64,000 bases of DNA from Photobacterium angustum (GTDB lineage: Bacteria > Pseudomonadota > Gammaproteobacteria > Enterobacterales > Vibrionaceae): positions 182,355 to 246,354 of the forward strand of contig NZ_MSCJ01000002.1 of the NCBI RefSeq assembly GCF_002954615.1, read 5' to 3'. A program made the position numbers and the translations under genes. Position 1 is the first letter of the stretch. Each line of letters opens with the position of its first letter. Shown piece by piece: positions 17,629 through 27,096 of this stretch. The notes under the pieces were generated by a model. That model was not told where the DNA came from. It was given only the letters and a program-made list of their open reading frames with translations, and ran no database searches.

Positions 17629-17748
17629 ATGGTTTTATTAGCTCGCTATCAAAGACGTTATCGTGAGTCCCGTCGCGTTAACTTGATGGTCGGTGAAATG
17701 AATATTCCACCAAATACGCAAGCTGTTTTGTCGTGGCAAACTCCATAA
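17629..17748 (+). CDS. possible 39-residue basic small protein
   Basis: An open frame MVLLARYQRRYRESRRVNLM then VGEMNIPPNTQAVLSW, ending in a TAA, sits on the plus strand between two minus-strand genes. It is basic in the first half. The codons look like those of neighbouring genes. A terminator on the same strand follows 24 bases later (17772-17800), and no annotated plus-strand gene would otherwise use it. No Shine-Dalgarno is seen; a possible -10 TAGTAT (17611-17616) is close enough for a very short leader. It could instead be a small RNA of about 180 nt. I do not recognise it. Confidence 0.4.
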   Translation: MVLLARYQRRYRESRRVNLMVGEMNIPPNTQAVLSWQTP

Positions 17749-17771
17749 TGGTGTTTCTTAACGCATTCTAT

Positions 17772-17800
17772 ACCGAGCTTACCATGAGCTCGGTTTTTTT
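17772..17800 (+). terminator. plus-strand terminator with no assigned gene
   Basis: An 8 bp stem (ACCGAGCT / AGCTCGGT) with a 7-base loop is followed by seven T. The minus-strand side has no T run, so it stops rightward transcription and implies a transcript from 17.5-17.7 kb. Confidence 0.88.
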
Positions 17801-17831
17801 ATATCTATACTAAAATTGCTAGCTTTATATA

Positions 17832-19682
17832 TTAATGCTGCTCTTCAATTGCCAATAAATGATCACGGATCAAGCCTAAAAAAACCTCTCCGTATTTTTC
17901 TAGTTTACGCTGCCCTACTCCGTTCACCGCAAGAAAGTCGCCATTTGACGTCGGTAATCGCTCTGCCATTTCCATTAAGCTAGCATCGTTAAACACCACA
18001 TAAGGCGGTAGATCTTCTTCATCAGCAATCGCTTTTCGCAACTTACGTAACTTGGCAAACAATTTTTTATCGTACTGGCGATTCGCGAGTTTATTCACTT
18101 TCATGTTACGGGCAATATTATCAAGTCGTGGAACAGCAAGTTCTAAACCAATTTCAGCACGTAATAGTGGGCGGGCTTTTTCTGTTAATTGCAGCACGGA
18201 ATTGCGGCTAATATTCTGGGTTAAGTACCCCAAATGAATTAACTGCCGTAATACACTCACCCAATATTCATGACTGTATTCACGCCCAATACCATAAGTA
18301 CTCAATTTATCATGTCCATGCTCGCGGATACGTTGGTTTTGCATCCCACGAAGTACTTCAACGATATAGGTAATACCGAAACTTTGGTTAACACGGTAGA
18401 CACAAGACAAGGCTTTTTGCGCGACTTCGACCGCATTAAAACGCTGCGGCGGATCTAAACACACATCGCAATTACCACATGCCTCATCACGGTGCTCACC
18501 AAAGTAATGCAACAATACCTGACGACGACAGGTTTGTGCTTCAGCAAACGCACCCATCGCATGCAATTTATGACGTTCGACATCCTTTTGCTGCCCTTCT
18601 TCTTTTTCATCTAAACAACGGCGAAGCCATGCTAAATCAGAAGGATCGTAAAACATTACCGCCTCAGCAGGTAAACCATCACGCCCTGCTCGACCGGTTT
18701 CTTGGTAATACGATTCAATGTTACGAGGAATATCAAAATGCACGACATAACGCACATTGGGTTTATTGATCCCCATACCAAAGGCAACAGTGGCAACCAC
18801 GATATGAATATCATCACGTTGAAATGCCTCTTGTACATTGGCTCGCTCAATATGATCTAACCCCGCATGATAGGCCTCTGCACGTATGCCTTTATCTCGC
18901 AGTTTTTCACTGATCTGTTCTACTTTCTTACGGCTATTGCAATAAATAATACCGCACTGCCCACGCATACCTTCAACATAACGAATAATTTGTGTTAGCG
19001 GTTTATGCTTTTCCCACAACGTATAACGAATATTCGGACGATCAAAACTGCCTAGATACTCATGAGGGGTCTGCAATCCTAGACGGCTAACAATATCATG
19101 GCGGGTTGTTTCATCTGCCGTTGCGGTTAATGCCATTATCGGTAGATTTTCAAACGACTGCTTCAATCGTCCTAACGCGGCATATTCTGGTCTAAAGTCA
19201 TGTCCCCATTGCGAAATACAATGCGCTTCATCAACCGCGACCATCGCCAGCGGTACGTCACGTAAACGATCAATAAAATCATACGTTAATACGCGCTCTG
19301 GCGAGACATAAACTAGCTTCACCGTGGCATCTTTCATCGCATCAAACACGGCGAGGATCTCATCACGTTCCATCGTCGAGTTGATATAGGCGGCAGCAAC
19401 ACCATTGGCTTTAAGCTGATCTACCTGATCTTTCATCAATGAAATAAGCGGTGAAATAACTAGCGTGATCCCTTCTTTCAACAAAGCAGGGATCTGATAA
19501 CACAATGACTTACCACCACCCGTTGGCATAATCACCAAACAATCTTCGTCACGATTGACGGCATCAATCACATCCAGTTGCCCTATACGAAATTGCTGAT
19601 AACCGAAAACTTCCTGTAAAACAGACTCGCTCGTAGACGCTGATAATACAGAACTGGGTCCATGATGGCAGACGGATGACAT
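17832..19682 (-). CDS. recQ: ATP-dependent DNA helicase RecQ
   Basis: 3'-5' helicase of the RecF recombination and fork-repair pathway. The Walker A motif MPTGGGKS lies at residues 52-59, the DEAH box in VAVDEAHCISQWGHDFR, and helicase motif VI in QETGRAGRDG. A four-cysteine zinc site (CRRQVLLHYFGE...CGNCDVC) precedes the winged-helix RQC domain. The HRDC domain fills about 535-610 (NGVGQRKLEKYGE). At 616 residues it is full length. It stands alone, divergent from rarD. Confidence 0.97.
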   Translation of the reverse strand: MSSVCHHGPSSVLSASTSESVLQEVFGYQQFRIGQLDVIDAVNRDEDCLVIMPTGGGKSLCYQIPALLKEGITLVISPLISLMKDQVDQLKANGVAAAYINSTMERDEILAVFDAMKDATVKLVYVSPERVLTYDFIDRLRDVPLAMVAVDEAHCISQWGHDFRPEYAALGRLKQSFENLPIMALTATADETTRHDIVSRLGLQTPHEYLGSFDRPNIRYTLWEKHKPLTQIIRYVEGMRGQCGIIYCNSRKKVEQISEKLRDKGIRAEAYHAGLDHIERANVQEAFQRDDIHIVVATVAFGMGINKPNVRYVVHFDIPRNIESYYQETGRAGRDGLPAEAVMFYDPSDLAWLRRCLDEKEEGQQKDVERHKLHAMGAFAEAQTCRRQVLLHYFGEHRDEACGNCDVCLDPPQRFNAVEVAQKALSCVYRVNQSFGITYIVEVLRGMQNQRIREHGHDKLSTYGIGREYSHEYWVSVLRQLIHLGYLTQNISRNSVLQLTEKARPLLRAEIGLELAVPRLDNIARNMKVNKLANRQYDKKLFAKLRKLRKAIADEEDLPPYVVFNDASLMEMAERLPTSNGDFLAVNGVGQRKLEKYGEVFLGLIRDHLLAIEEQH

Positions 19683-19886
19683 GATAAGTCTCTTGGCTAA
19701 ACGGGGCGTTCATTCTATACCTAAAGCCCCCTTTGATGCGAGGTAGTAACTTGGCTATCAATTAAAAACTCGATGCTCTCACTTTGCACCTTATCTTCAG
19801 CGATAAAATAAAGACTGGTAAATCAAACCATCTTATTTATATACTGCCATAGAATAAAAATTAACCAATGTTAGATTTGGAGTTTC

Positions 19887-20792
19887 ATGGAAGATAACAA
19901 CAATCTCGCTAAACGTGGGATCATTCTCGCTATTTCTGCCTATACCATGTGGGGAATTGCGCCGCTCTACTTCAAATCCATTGCCAGCGTTCCTCCGCTC
20001 GAAATATTGAGTCATCGCGTGATTTGGTCGTTTTTCTTCCTTGCACTCATTATTGCATTCAGCCGCCAGTGGGTGCGTGTCAAAGCCGTTTTCACTCAAC
20101 CAAAAACACTTTTACTACTTACTATCTCTGCGCTACTTGTCGGTTGTAATTGGCTTATTTTCATCTGGGCAGTCAATAACAATCACCTTTTGGATGCCAG
20201 TTTAGGCTACTACATTAACCCTTTGTTAAATGTGCTATTAGGCATGCTGTTACTGGGTGAGAGACTACGTCGTTTACAGTGGGGGGCGGTTTTAATCGCT
20301 GCGGTCGGTGTTATTGCCGAGCTCATTCAATTTGGGTCATTACCTTGGATTGCCTTTGCACTTGCGACCAGCTTTGGGTTTTATGGCCTATTACGAAAAA
20401 AAATCAATATTGATGCTCAAACTGGCTTATTTATTGAAACTTTTGTGTTGTTACCGTTAGCCGCTATTTATCTATTTTTTATCAGTAGCAGCCCTACGGC
20501 TAACCTGACGGATAATTCCTTCGATCTCAATTTACTGTTAGTCGCTGCAGGTATTGTCACGACCTTGCCTTTACTGTGTTTTACGGGTGCCGCAACGAAA
20601 TTAAAGCTGTCTACCTTAGGTTTTCTTCAATATATCGGTCCTAGTTTGATGTTCATATTAGCGACTCTTATTTATAAAGAGCCGTTTAAATTAGAACATG
20701 GCATTACCTTTGGCTGTATTTGGTTAGCGCTGTTGTTATTTAGTATTGATGGGATCCGAACTCATCAGCAATCATCGAATAATAAAAATTAG
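19887..20792 (+). CDS. rarD: EamA-family permease RarD
   Basis: Inner-membrane transporter of the drug/metabolite superfamily; the substrate is unknown even in E. coli. The 301-residue protein has about ten hydrophobic helices in two EamA repeats. The start (KRGIILAISAYTMWGIAPLY then LEILSHRVIWSFFF) is typical of RarD and differs from other EamA branches. TTTGGAG precedes the ATG. The stop is about 130 bases before ggt on the same strand. Confidence 0.88.
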   Translation: MEDNNNLAKRGIILAISAYTMWGIAPLYFKSIASVPPLEILSHRVIWSFFFLALIIAFSRQWVRVKAVFTQPKTLLLLTISALLVGCNWLIFIWAVNNNHLLDASLGYYINPLLNVLLGMLLLGERLRRLQWGAVLIAAVGVIAELIQFGSLPWIAFALATSFGFYGLLRKKINIDAQTGLFIETFVLLPLAAIYLFFISSSPTANLTDNSFDLNLLLVAAGIVTTLPLLCFTGAATKLKLSTLGFLQYIGPSLMFILATLIYKEPFKLEHGITFGCIWLALLLFSIDGIRTHQQSSNNKN

Positions 20793-20926
20793 CAGCTAAC
20801 TTGTTTGCCTTTAGATAATCATTCGACATGTATGATAGAACTCTCATTTTTATTATCTAACTCAAGCAAATAAAAGTATAAAATAGCGTTCAGTTAACGA
20901 CATTACTCCACTCATAAGGATTGACG

Positions 20927-22690
20927 ATGCCAAGGTTTACCTCCGCTACAGCCTTTTTATTGAGTGTTTGTTGTTTTTCATTTCCAGCACTAGCCAATGA
21001 AGTTCAACAAGCCTCTGATCATATTGAACCTGAGCCGAGTATTAACCAACAATCACAACAGTTGGTTTCAGGTACAGAGTGGATGATCGCCACAGCCAAT
21101 ACCTATGCCAGTCAAGCAGGAGCTGATATTTTACGTCAGGGTGGCAGTGCTGTTGATGCAATGATCACCGCGCAGCTAATATTAGGCTTAGTTGAGCCAC
21201 AATCATCAGGGATCGGTGGTGGCGGATTTTTGGTGTATTGGGATAATGACAATAACCAAATGACGACATTTGATGGTCGAGAAACGGCTCCTTTTGCTGT
21301 GACTCCCCGTTTGTTTCAAGATAATCAAGGTCAGCCGCTAAAATTCTATGATGCCGTTGTCGGTGGACGATCTGTAGGTACACCGGGGACGATTAAACTG
21401 CTTTGGCGCAGTCATCAGCAATACGGAAAATTGCCGTGGAAAACGCTGTTTCTTCCTGCGATCAAATTAGCCAAAGAAGGGTTCATCGTCAGCCCACGGC
21501 TCGCTGCAATGGTTCAAAACGATGCAGAAAATCTTCGTCGCTACCCTACGACTAAAGCCTACTTTTTTGACTCACAAGGCAAACCACTTCAAGCAGGAAG
21601 TAAGTTAGTTAATAACGCTTATTCAAACACCTTACGTCAAGTTGCTGATTATGGCCCCAAAGCCTTTTATCAAGGTGATATTGCGCGAGATATTGTTAAT
21701 ACCGTACAGAGCGCAGAAGGTAATCCTGGGGTATTAAACACGATGGATCTCGCAAGCTACAGCGTTAAACAACGTGAGCCTATTTGTGCCCCCTACCGTC
21801 AATATCAAATTTGTGGAATGGGACCACCCAGCTCTGGCGCATTAACCTTGGGGCAAATATTAGCCATGCTCAATCATTATCCCTTGGATAAGCTCGGTGC
21901 CGATAACGTCAAAAGTTGGCAGTTAATTGGTGATGCCTCACGGTTAGCTTTTGCTGATCGCGGTCGCTATATGGCAGACAGTGATTATGTGCCAATGCCT
22001 GTCCGTGGCTTACTCGATCCGAACTACCTTGCCGAGCGTGCTAAATTACTCGATGGACAAAAAGCATTAACCCACGTAAAACCGGGGACACCACCTTGGA
22101 ATCATGCCAATAACCGCGCCAGTGATGAAGCTATCGAACTGCCTTCCACCAGCCATTTATCCATTGTAGATAAAGAAGGTAATGTGGTCTCACTCACCTC
22201 GACGATTGAAAACAGTTTTGGTTCACGGTTAATGGTCAGGGGATTTTTACTCAATAATGAATTAACGGACTTTTCATTCCGTAGCCAAATTGATGGTATT
22301 CCTGTTGCTAACCGAATAGAGCCAGGTAAACGACCTCGCTCATCAATGACACCCACGATTGTGATGAAAAACAACCAGCCAGTGCTAACCATCGGCTCAC
22401 CCGGAGGAAGTCAGATCATTGGTTATCTCGCAAAAACCTTAGTCGCGTATATTGATTGGGGGATGGATTTACAACAAGCGATCAACTTACCGAATATGAA
22501 TAATCGCTTCGGTACCTTTGAACTTGAAAAAAACACGCCCGCGGCAGAGTGGGCGCCAAAGCTTGAGAAGCTGGGCTATAAAATCCAAATCAAAGATCTG
22601 AATTCAGGTATTCAAGCGATAAGTATTGCGCCAAATCAGCTTATTGGGGCAGCCGATCCTCGTCGAGAAGGTAAAGTGATCAGCCAATAA
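20927..22690 (+). CDS. ggt: gamma-glutamyltranspeptidase
   Basis: Periplasmic Ntn hydrolase that cleaves glutathione and transfers gamma-glutamyl groups. It has a signal peptide with cleavage after FPALA. The large-subunit motif SSGIGGGGFLVYW and GPPSSGALTLGQIL are present. The autocatalytic cleavage site is in LPSTSHLSIVD, with the new N-terminal Thr at residue 408; the second Thr common in relatives is Ser here. The small subunit keeps SMTPTIV and GSPGGSQII. I use the ATG at 20927, since AAGGA touches the TTG at 20921. At 587 residues it is of normal length. Confidence 0.95.
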   Translation: MPRFTSATAFLLSVCCFSFPALANEVQQASDHIEPEPSINQQSQQLVSGTEWMIATANTYASQAGADILRQGGSAVDAMITAQLILGLVEPQSSGIGGGGFLVYWDNDNNQMTTFDGRETAPFAVTPRLFQDNQGQPLKFYDAVVGGRSVGTPGTIKLLWRSHQQYGKLPWKTLFLPAIKLAKEGFIVSPRLAAMVQNDAENLRRYPTTKAYFFDSQGKPLQAGSKLVNNAYSNTLRQVADYGPKAFYQGDIARDIVNTVQSAEGNPGVLNTMDLASYSVKQREPICAPYRQYQICGMGPPSSGALTLGQILAMLNHYPLDKLGADNVKSWQLIGDASRLAFADRGRYMADSDYVPMPVRGLLDPNYLAERAKLLDGQKALTHVKPGTPPWNHANNRASDEAIELPSTSHLSIVDKEGNVVSLTSTIENSFGSRLMVRGFLLNNELTDFSFRSQIDGIPVANRIEPGKRPRSSMTPTIVMKNNQPVLTIGSPGGSQIIGYLAKTLVAYIDWGMDLQQAINLPNMNNRFGTFELEKNTPAAEWAPKLEKLGYKIQIKDLNSGIQAISIAPNQLIGAADPRREGKVISQ

Positions 22691-22720
22691 CCGCGCTAAT
22701 ACGCAGACAAAAGCAAAAAG

Positions 22721-22755
22721 CCCAGCACTCAAGATGATTGCTGGGGTTTATTTTT
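22721..22755. terminator. bidirectional terminator between ggt and uvrD
   Basis: A 7 bp GC-rich stem (CCCAGCA / TGCTGGG) has T-rich sequence on one side and A-rich sequence on the other, serving the two convergent genes. Confidence 0.85.
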
Positions 22756-22786
22756 AAGTATTACGATCAATTAAGAATGCATGCAA

Positions 22787-24958
22787 TTACATTGGTGTAA
22801 GCTTGGCGTACTGAGTCACCAACCACTTAATACCTTCACCATTAAACGCTACTTGCACACGACTTTGTGCGCCACTGCCTTCAAAGTTAATGATGGTGCC
22901 TTCACCAAATTTTGGATGTTCAACACGCTGACCTAGGTTAAAACCTGTCTCATTAAAGTTGTTATTCACCTGTGTTTGGCTAAAACGACCACTGCTTGCT
23001 GGACGTGACACTTGCGCTTTCATGCGGACTTCTTCGACGAACTGGTCGGGAATTTCGCGGATAAAGCGTGAAGGTTTGTGGAAGTTATCTTTACCGTATA
23101 AACGACGCATTTCAGCATACGTGATATACAGTTTTTGCATTGCACGGGTCATCCCCACGTAACACAAACGACGCTCTTCTTCTAAACGTCCCACTTCCTC
23201 TGTGGTACGTGAGCTAGGGAACATCCCCTCTTCTACACCCACCATAAATACTACCGGGAATTCTAGACCTTTAGCACTGTGCATCGTCATCAGCTGCACC
23301 GCATCTTCAAAGTCATCCGCCTGACCATCACCCGCTTCTAATGCCGCATGGGCTAAGAAGGCCGCAAGTGGCGTCATGCTTTCTGCTTCTTCTGGGATCT
23401 CAAACTGGCGAGTCGCTGTGACCAATTCTTCTAAGTTTTCAATACGGGCTTGGGCTTTTTCGCCTTTTTCTTGCTCGTACATTGCACGTAAACCAGAATT
23501 TCGAATGACTTCATCGGTCTGCTGATACATTGGCAAGTCGGCGGTATCATCTTCAAGAGCATTAATCAGCTCGATAAAACGGCGTAATGAATTCGCCGCA
23601 CGGCCTGCTAAAACTTGCTCTTCAAGCAAGGCAATACTCGATTGCCACATGGTTAAACCACGATCGCGAGCAGCTAAACGAATCGTCTCTAACGTGCGAT
23701 CGCCCAAACCGCGCGTCGGGGTATTTACCACACGCTCAAACGAGGCATCATCATTACGATTGGAGATTAAGCGCATGTAAGACAACGCATCTTTTATCTC
23801 TTGGCGCTCGAAGAATCGCATACCGCCGTAAATTCGGTACGGCAACCCAGCTTGAATTAATGCTTCTTCTAATACGCGTGATTGGGCGTTACTACGGTAC
23901 AAGAAAGCCGTTTCGTTGAGGCTGCCACCTTGATCGCGCCATTCTTTGATTTTACCCACCGCAAAACGTGCTTCATCGAGCTCGTTAAACGCAGAATAAA
24001 GCGAAATCGGCTCTCCTTCACCGCCGTCAGTCCAAAGTTTCTTGCCCATACGTTCGTTGTTATTGGCAATCAACTCATTGGCTGCATTTAGAATATTGCC
24101 GGTCGAACGGTAATTTTGCTCAAGGAAAATCGACGATGCATCTTTAAATTCATTTAAGAAACGCTGAATATTTTCGATTTTTGCCCCACGCCAGCCATAA
24201 ATAGACTGGTCGTCATCACCCACGATCATCACATGGCAATCAGGCCCTGCCATTAAGCGTAACCACGCAAACTGAATACTGTTGGTATCTTGAAACTCGT
24301 CGACCAAAATGTGCTTAAAGCGTGCTTGGTAATGTTCACGAATATGCTTGTTATCACGCAATAACTCGTAAGAACGCAGCAATAACTCCGCAAAATCGAC
24401 CATTCCCGCACGATCGCACGCTTCTTGGTAGGCAGTGTAAATACGCAGCCAAGTTTGTTCTACAGGATCGCTATAGGTTTCAACGTGTTTAGGACGTAAG
24501 CCTTCATCTTTCTTGGCATTGATATACCAAGCAGCCTGACGAGCGGGCCAATGCTTTTCATCTAGATTCTGCGCTTTGATCAAGCGACGCAATAAACGCA
24601 TCTGATCATCAGAATCTAAAATATTAAAATCTTCCGGCAAACGCGCATCAAGGTAATGAGCACGTAGCATGCGGTGACATAGTCCGTGGAAAGTACCGTT
24701 CCACATCCCCGCACTTGAGCCGTGCATTAACTCATTAATACGCCCACGCATTTCTGCGGCCGCTTTGTTGGTAAAGGTCACCGACATGATCGAATACGGT
24801 GATGCTTGCTCTACCGATAACAACCAAGCAATGCGATGAACCAGCACTCGTGTCTTACCACTACCGGCGCCAGCCAGTACGAGGTGGTTACCCAACGGCG
24901 CTGCCACCGCTTCTCTTTGTTTATCATTGAGCCCGTCTAATAGGAGTGAAACGTCCAT
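22787..24958 (-). CDS. uvrD: DNA helicase II UvrD
   Basis: SF1A helicase of nucleotide-excision and mismatch repair. The Walker A motif AGAGSGKTRVL is near residue 33, with motif II LVDEFQDTN, GDDDQSIYGWRGA, EQNYRSTGNIL, LMTMHSAKGLEF and the motif VI stretch EERRLCYVGMTRA. The C-terminal tudor-like tail (GQRVEHPKFGEGTI) is complete. At 723 residues it matches E. coli UvrD (720) rather than Rep or PcrA. A LexA-like box sits just upstream. Confidence 0.97.
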   Translation of the reverse strand: MDVSLLLDGLNDKQREAVAAPLGNHLVLAGAGSGKTRVLVHRIAWLLSVEQASPYSIMSVTFTNKAAAEMRGRINELMHGSSAGMWNGTFHGLCHRMLRAHYLDARLPEDFNILDSDDQMRLLRRLIKAQNLDEKHWPARQAAWYINAKKDEGLRPKHVETYSDPVEQTWLRIYTAYQEACDRAGMVDFAELLLRSYELLRDNKHIREHYQARFKHILVDEFQDTNSIQFAWLRLMAGPDCHVMIVGDDDQSIYGWRGAKIENIQRFLNEFKDASSIFLEQNYRSTGNILNAANELIANNNERMGKKLWTDGGEGEPISLYSAFNELDEARFAVGKIKEWRDQGGSLNETAFLYRSNAQSRVLEEALIQAGLPYRIYGGMRFFERQEIKDALSYMRLISNRNDDASFERVVNTPTRGLGDRTLETIRLAARDRGLTMWQSSIALLEEQVLAGRAANSLRRFIELINALEDDTADLPMYQQTDEVIRNSGLRAMYEQEKGEKAQARIENLEELVTATRQFEIPEEAESMTPLAAFLAHAALEAGDGQADDFEDAVQLMTMHSAKGLEFPVVFMVGVEEGMFPSSRTTEEVGRLEEERRLCYVGMTRAMQKLYITYAEMRRLYGKDNFHKPSRFIREIPDQFVEEVRMKAQVSRPASSGRFSQTQVNNNFNETGFNLGQRVEHPKFGEGTIINFEGSGAQSRVQVAFNGEGIKWLVTQYAKLTPM

Positions 24959-24965
24959 CGCTATC

Positions 24966-24985
24966 TACTGGTTATTTATACAATG
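24966..24985. promoter_or_regulatory. probable LexA box upstream of uvrD
   Basis: The minus strand reads CATTGTATAAATAACCAGTA, agreeing with the E. coli SOS consensus TACTGTATATATATACAGTA at about 15 of 20 positions, and lies 8 bases before the start codon. uvrD is an SOS gene in E. coli, which supports the call. Confidence 0.55.
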
Positions 24986-25115
24986 GTGATGATTATAACA
25001 GCACGAAAAAAGATTGCCTCGATATCTTCATCTTTCCTTGGTGCAGAAAATTGTTTTAATTTTAATCATTTTTTTTCGCAATAAATATCAGCCTTCCCCT
25101 TTCCTATTAAACAGA

Positions 25116-25127
25116 GCGTTTTAACGC
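25116..25127. promoter_or_regulatory. inverted repeat in the bufA1 leader
   Basis: GCGTT-TT-AACGC lies 46 bases before the bufA1 start. It may be an operator or a small leader hairpin; no regulator is identified. Confidence 0.35.
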
Positions 25128-25173
25128 CACATAAAAATCAGCCAACTAAGTTATATCTCAAGAGGATTTCATC

Positions 25174-25437
25174 ATGAACAACGTAAACAAACTTGCACTC
25201 GCATCAGCCATGACAGGTCTTATCGCATTAGCAGGTACAGTAGTCTCAACTTCTGCCGTTGCTGGCGAAGCAAAAGAAAAATGTTATGGGGTGGCGAAAG
25301 CAGGAAAAAATGACTGCGCAACGAAAACAACATCATGTGCAGGCTCAGCCAAAGAAGATGGTCAAAAAGATGCCTTCATTGCGATGCCTAAAGGGCTTTG
25401 CGATCGCCTTCATGGTGGTTCAACAGAGTCTGCATAA
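25174..25437 (+). CDS. bufA1: BufA1-type bufferin precursor (DUF2282)
   Basis: Precursor of a ribosomally made, post-translationally modified metal-binding peptide. The 87-residue protein has a signal peptide (1-30, ending TSAVA) and a mature part with four cysteines (C37, C48, C55, C76) in the DUF2282 pattern EKCYGVAKAGKNDC...CAGSAKEDG...PKGLCDRL. In bufferins the central cysteines are turned into thiooxazoles by the partner MNIO enzyme, and the product buffers copper in the periplasm. AAGAGGA precedes the ATG. Its TAA overlaps the bufB1 ATG. The function is by family and context; the metal is inferred. Confidence 0.9.
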   Translation: MNNVNKLALASAMTGLIALAGTVVSTSAVAGEAKEKCYGVAKAGKNDCATKTTSCAGSAKEDGQKDAFIAMPKGLCDRLHGGSTESA

Positions 25438-26300
25438 TGAGCTATCCATTATTAACGGATATGGTTGGGGTGGGTTTACGCTCACCTCATCACCAACCGA
25501 TTATCGCGCAACGTCCAGATATTGGCTGGCTTGAAATTCACAGTGAAAACTATTTCAACCGCCATGCGCCTCAATATCAACAACTGTTAGCCATCATCGA
25601 GCATTACCCGATGAGTTGTCATGGTATTGGGCTATCCCTTGGCTCAGTCGATCCGATTAACCGTGAGCATTTAAAGCAACTGAAACAACTCATTGACGTT
25701 GTTAATCCTTTTGCGGTTTCAGATCACCTCAGTTGGAGTTCAGTTAACGGTCAATACTTTAACGATTTACTGCCTCTGCCTTATACCGAAGAAGCGCTTG
25801 ATGTTTTCTGTACGCATGTCGAACAAGTGCAAGATTACCTCAACAGACAATTATTAATTGAAAACCCATCGAGCTATCTCAGTTTTAAGCACTCAGTTAT
25901 ACCGGAATGGGAGTTTCTAACTGCCGTTCAACAACGCACAGGATGTGGCTTGTTATTAGATTTAAACAATCTTTACGTCAATAGCTTTAACCATCAGTTT
26001 GATTGCCAAACTTATTTAGATGCCATCAATCCCGATACGGTAAAAGAGATCCACCTTGCAGGCTTTACGGTGAAACAATTCCCTGAAGGGGAAATATGGA
26101 TTGATACCCATAGTAAGCCGGTAAGTGAGCCTGTATGGCAACTTTATCGTCAATGGATACAGCAAAATGGTAAGCATACTCCAACCTTAATAGAGTGGGA
26201 TGCAGAGTTACCATCATTAGAGATACTCCTTGCTGAAGCGGCTAAAGCGAACGCGTTCCTTCAACGAGAACATCACCATGAAATATGCTGTCAACAATGA
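25437..26300 (+). CDS. bufB1: MNIO maturation enzyme BufB1 (DUF692)
   Basis: Multinuclear non-haem iron-dependent oxidative enzyme that modifies precursor cysteines. The 287-residue TIM-barrel protein carries the DUF692 motifs in order: GVGLRSPHH, GWLEIHSENYF, CHGIGLSLGS, VSDHLSWS, LLPLPYTEEAL, IENPSSYL, LLLDLNNLYVN, EIHLAGF and IDTHSKPV. The His, Asp, Glu and Asn ligand positions of the family are present in these motifs. The start ATG shares one base with the bufA1 stop (TAATG), which implies coupled translation. A longer frame upstream is only the shadow of bufA1. Confidence 0.93.
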   Translation: MSYPLLTDMVGVGLRSPHHQPIIAQRPDIGWLEIHSENYFNRHAPQYQQLLAIIEHYPMSCHGIGLSLGSVDPINREHLKQLKQLIDVVNPFAVSDHLSWSSVNGQYFNDLLPLPYTEEALDVFCTHVEQVQDYLNRQLLIENPSSYLSFKHSVIPEWEFLTAVQQRTGCGLLLDLNNLYVNSFNHQFDCQTYLDAINPDTVKEIHLAGFTVKQFPEGEIWIDTHSKPVSEPVWQLYRQWIQQNGKHTPTLIEWDAELPSLEILLAEAAKANAFLQREHHHEICCQQ

Positions 26301-27096
26301 ACTGCACCAACTCCAAAGCGCCTTTTCCGATGCGCTGCAATATAAACACAGCTATGCGTCTACGACGATAAAAGCCACCACTTTTAGTGCCGAGCAACAC
26401 CTACAAATTTATCGAAATAATTTTATTTTGAGTTTAACCGATATTCTTTCGGCAACGTATCCCGCAGTTCTGGCGATGATCGGCCATGACTGCTTTGTTC
26501 AACTGGCGCGATTACACATACTGCATTCTCCCTTAACGCAAGGCGATGTAAGCCATTACGGTGAAGGGTTTCATCGCACCATTGCAAATAATGAAACCAT
26601 CAACAAAGCCTTACCGTATTTATCAGATCTCGCTCAACTCGAATGGTACCGAGATATTGTCAGCCGCATGCCGTCACAACAACACGGTTTTCCATTTGAA
26701 AAATTACAACACCTTCAAAATTCAGAAAATGCCGATGCCTTTGGACAAAGCTATTTTCATATTCCTACGGCAACCTATGTTTTGACCAGCCAGTATAGTG
26801 TCGGGGATTTGTGGCATATTGTAGATGGTGAAAGGCTCAACCATCACGCATCAGAGTTTTCTAGCGCTGATGATCCATTGGCAACACTTGATATTGATCA
26901 GCCACAAACCGTGGTTATTCAATTACGTGGAAACGAAATATTAACGCAGGTCATCTCTTCAGATCTCAAGGCGTTAATCATTCACTGCAAACAACAAAAA
27001 TCACTTCAACAAGCCTCTCCACAGATGCTTGAACAACTACCTTTATTATTTGAATATCAACTCACCGACGATATCGTGGAGGCAAACGATGGATAG
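26278..27096 (+). CDS. bufC1: BufC1 partner protein (DUF2063)
   Basis: DUF2063 protein that works with BufB, probably as the precursor-recognition subunit. The 272-residue protein has the N-terminal putative DNA-binding-like fold with YRNNFILSLTDILSATYPAV and LPYLSDLAQLEWYRD, then a C-terminal RRE-like part. It overlaps bufB1 by 23 bases, so they are one operon. The start at MKYAVNNELHQL is chosen because the upstream frame lies inside bufB1; the ribosome site GAGAA is weak, suggesting coupling. No metal motif is visible. Confidence 0.88.
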   Translation: MKYAVNNELHQLQSAFSDALQYKHSYASTTIKATTFSAEQHLQIYRNNFILSLTDILSATYPAVLAMIGHDCFVQLARLHILHSPLTQGDVSHYGEGFHRTIANNETINKALPYLSDLAQLEWYRDIVSRMPSQQHGFPFEKLQHLQNSENADAFGQSYFHIPTATYVLTSQYSVGDLWHIVDGERLNHHASEFSSADDPLATLDIDQPQTVVIQLRGNEILTQVISSDLKALIIHCKQQKSLQQASPQMLEQLPLLFEYQLTDDIVEANDG

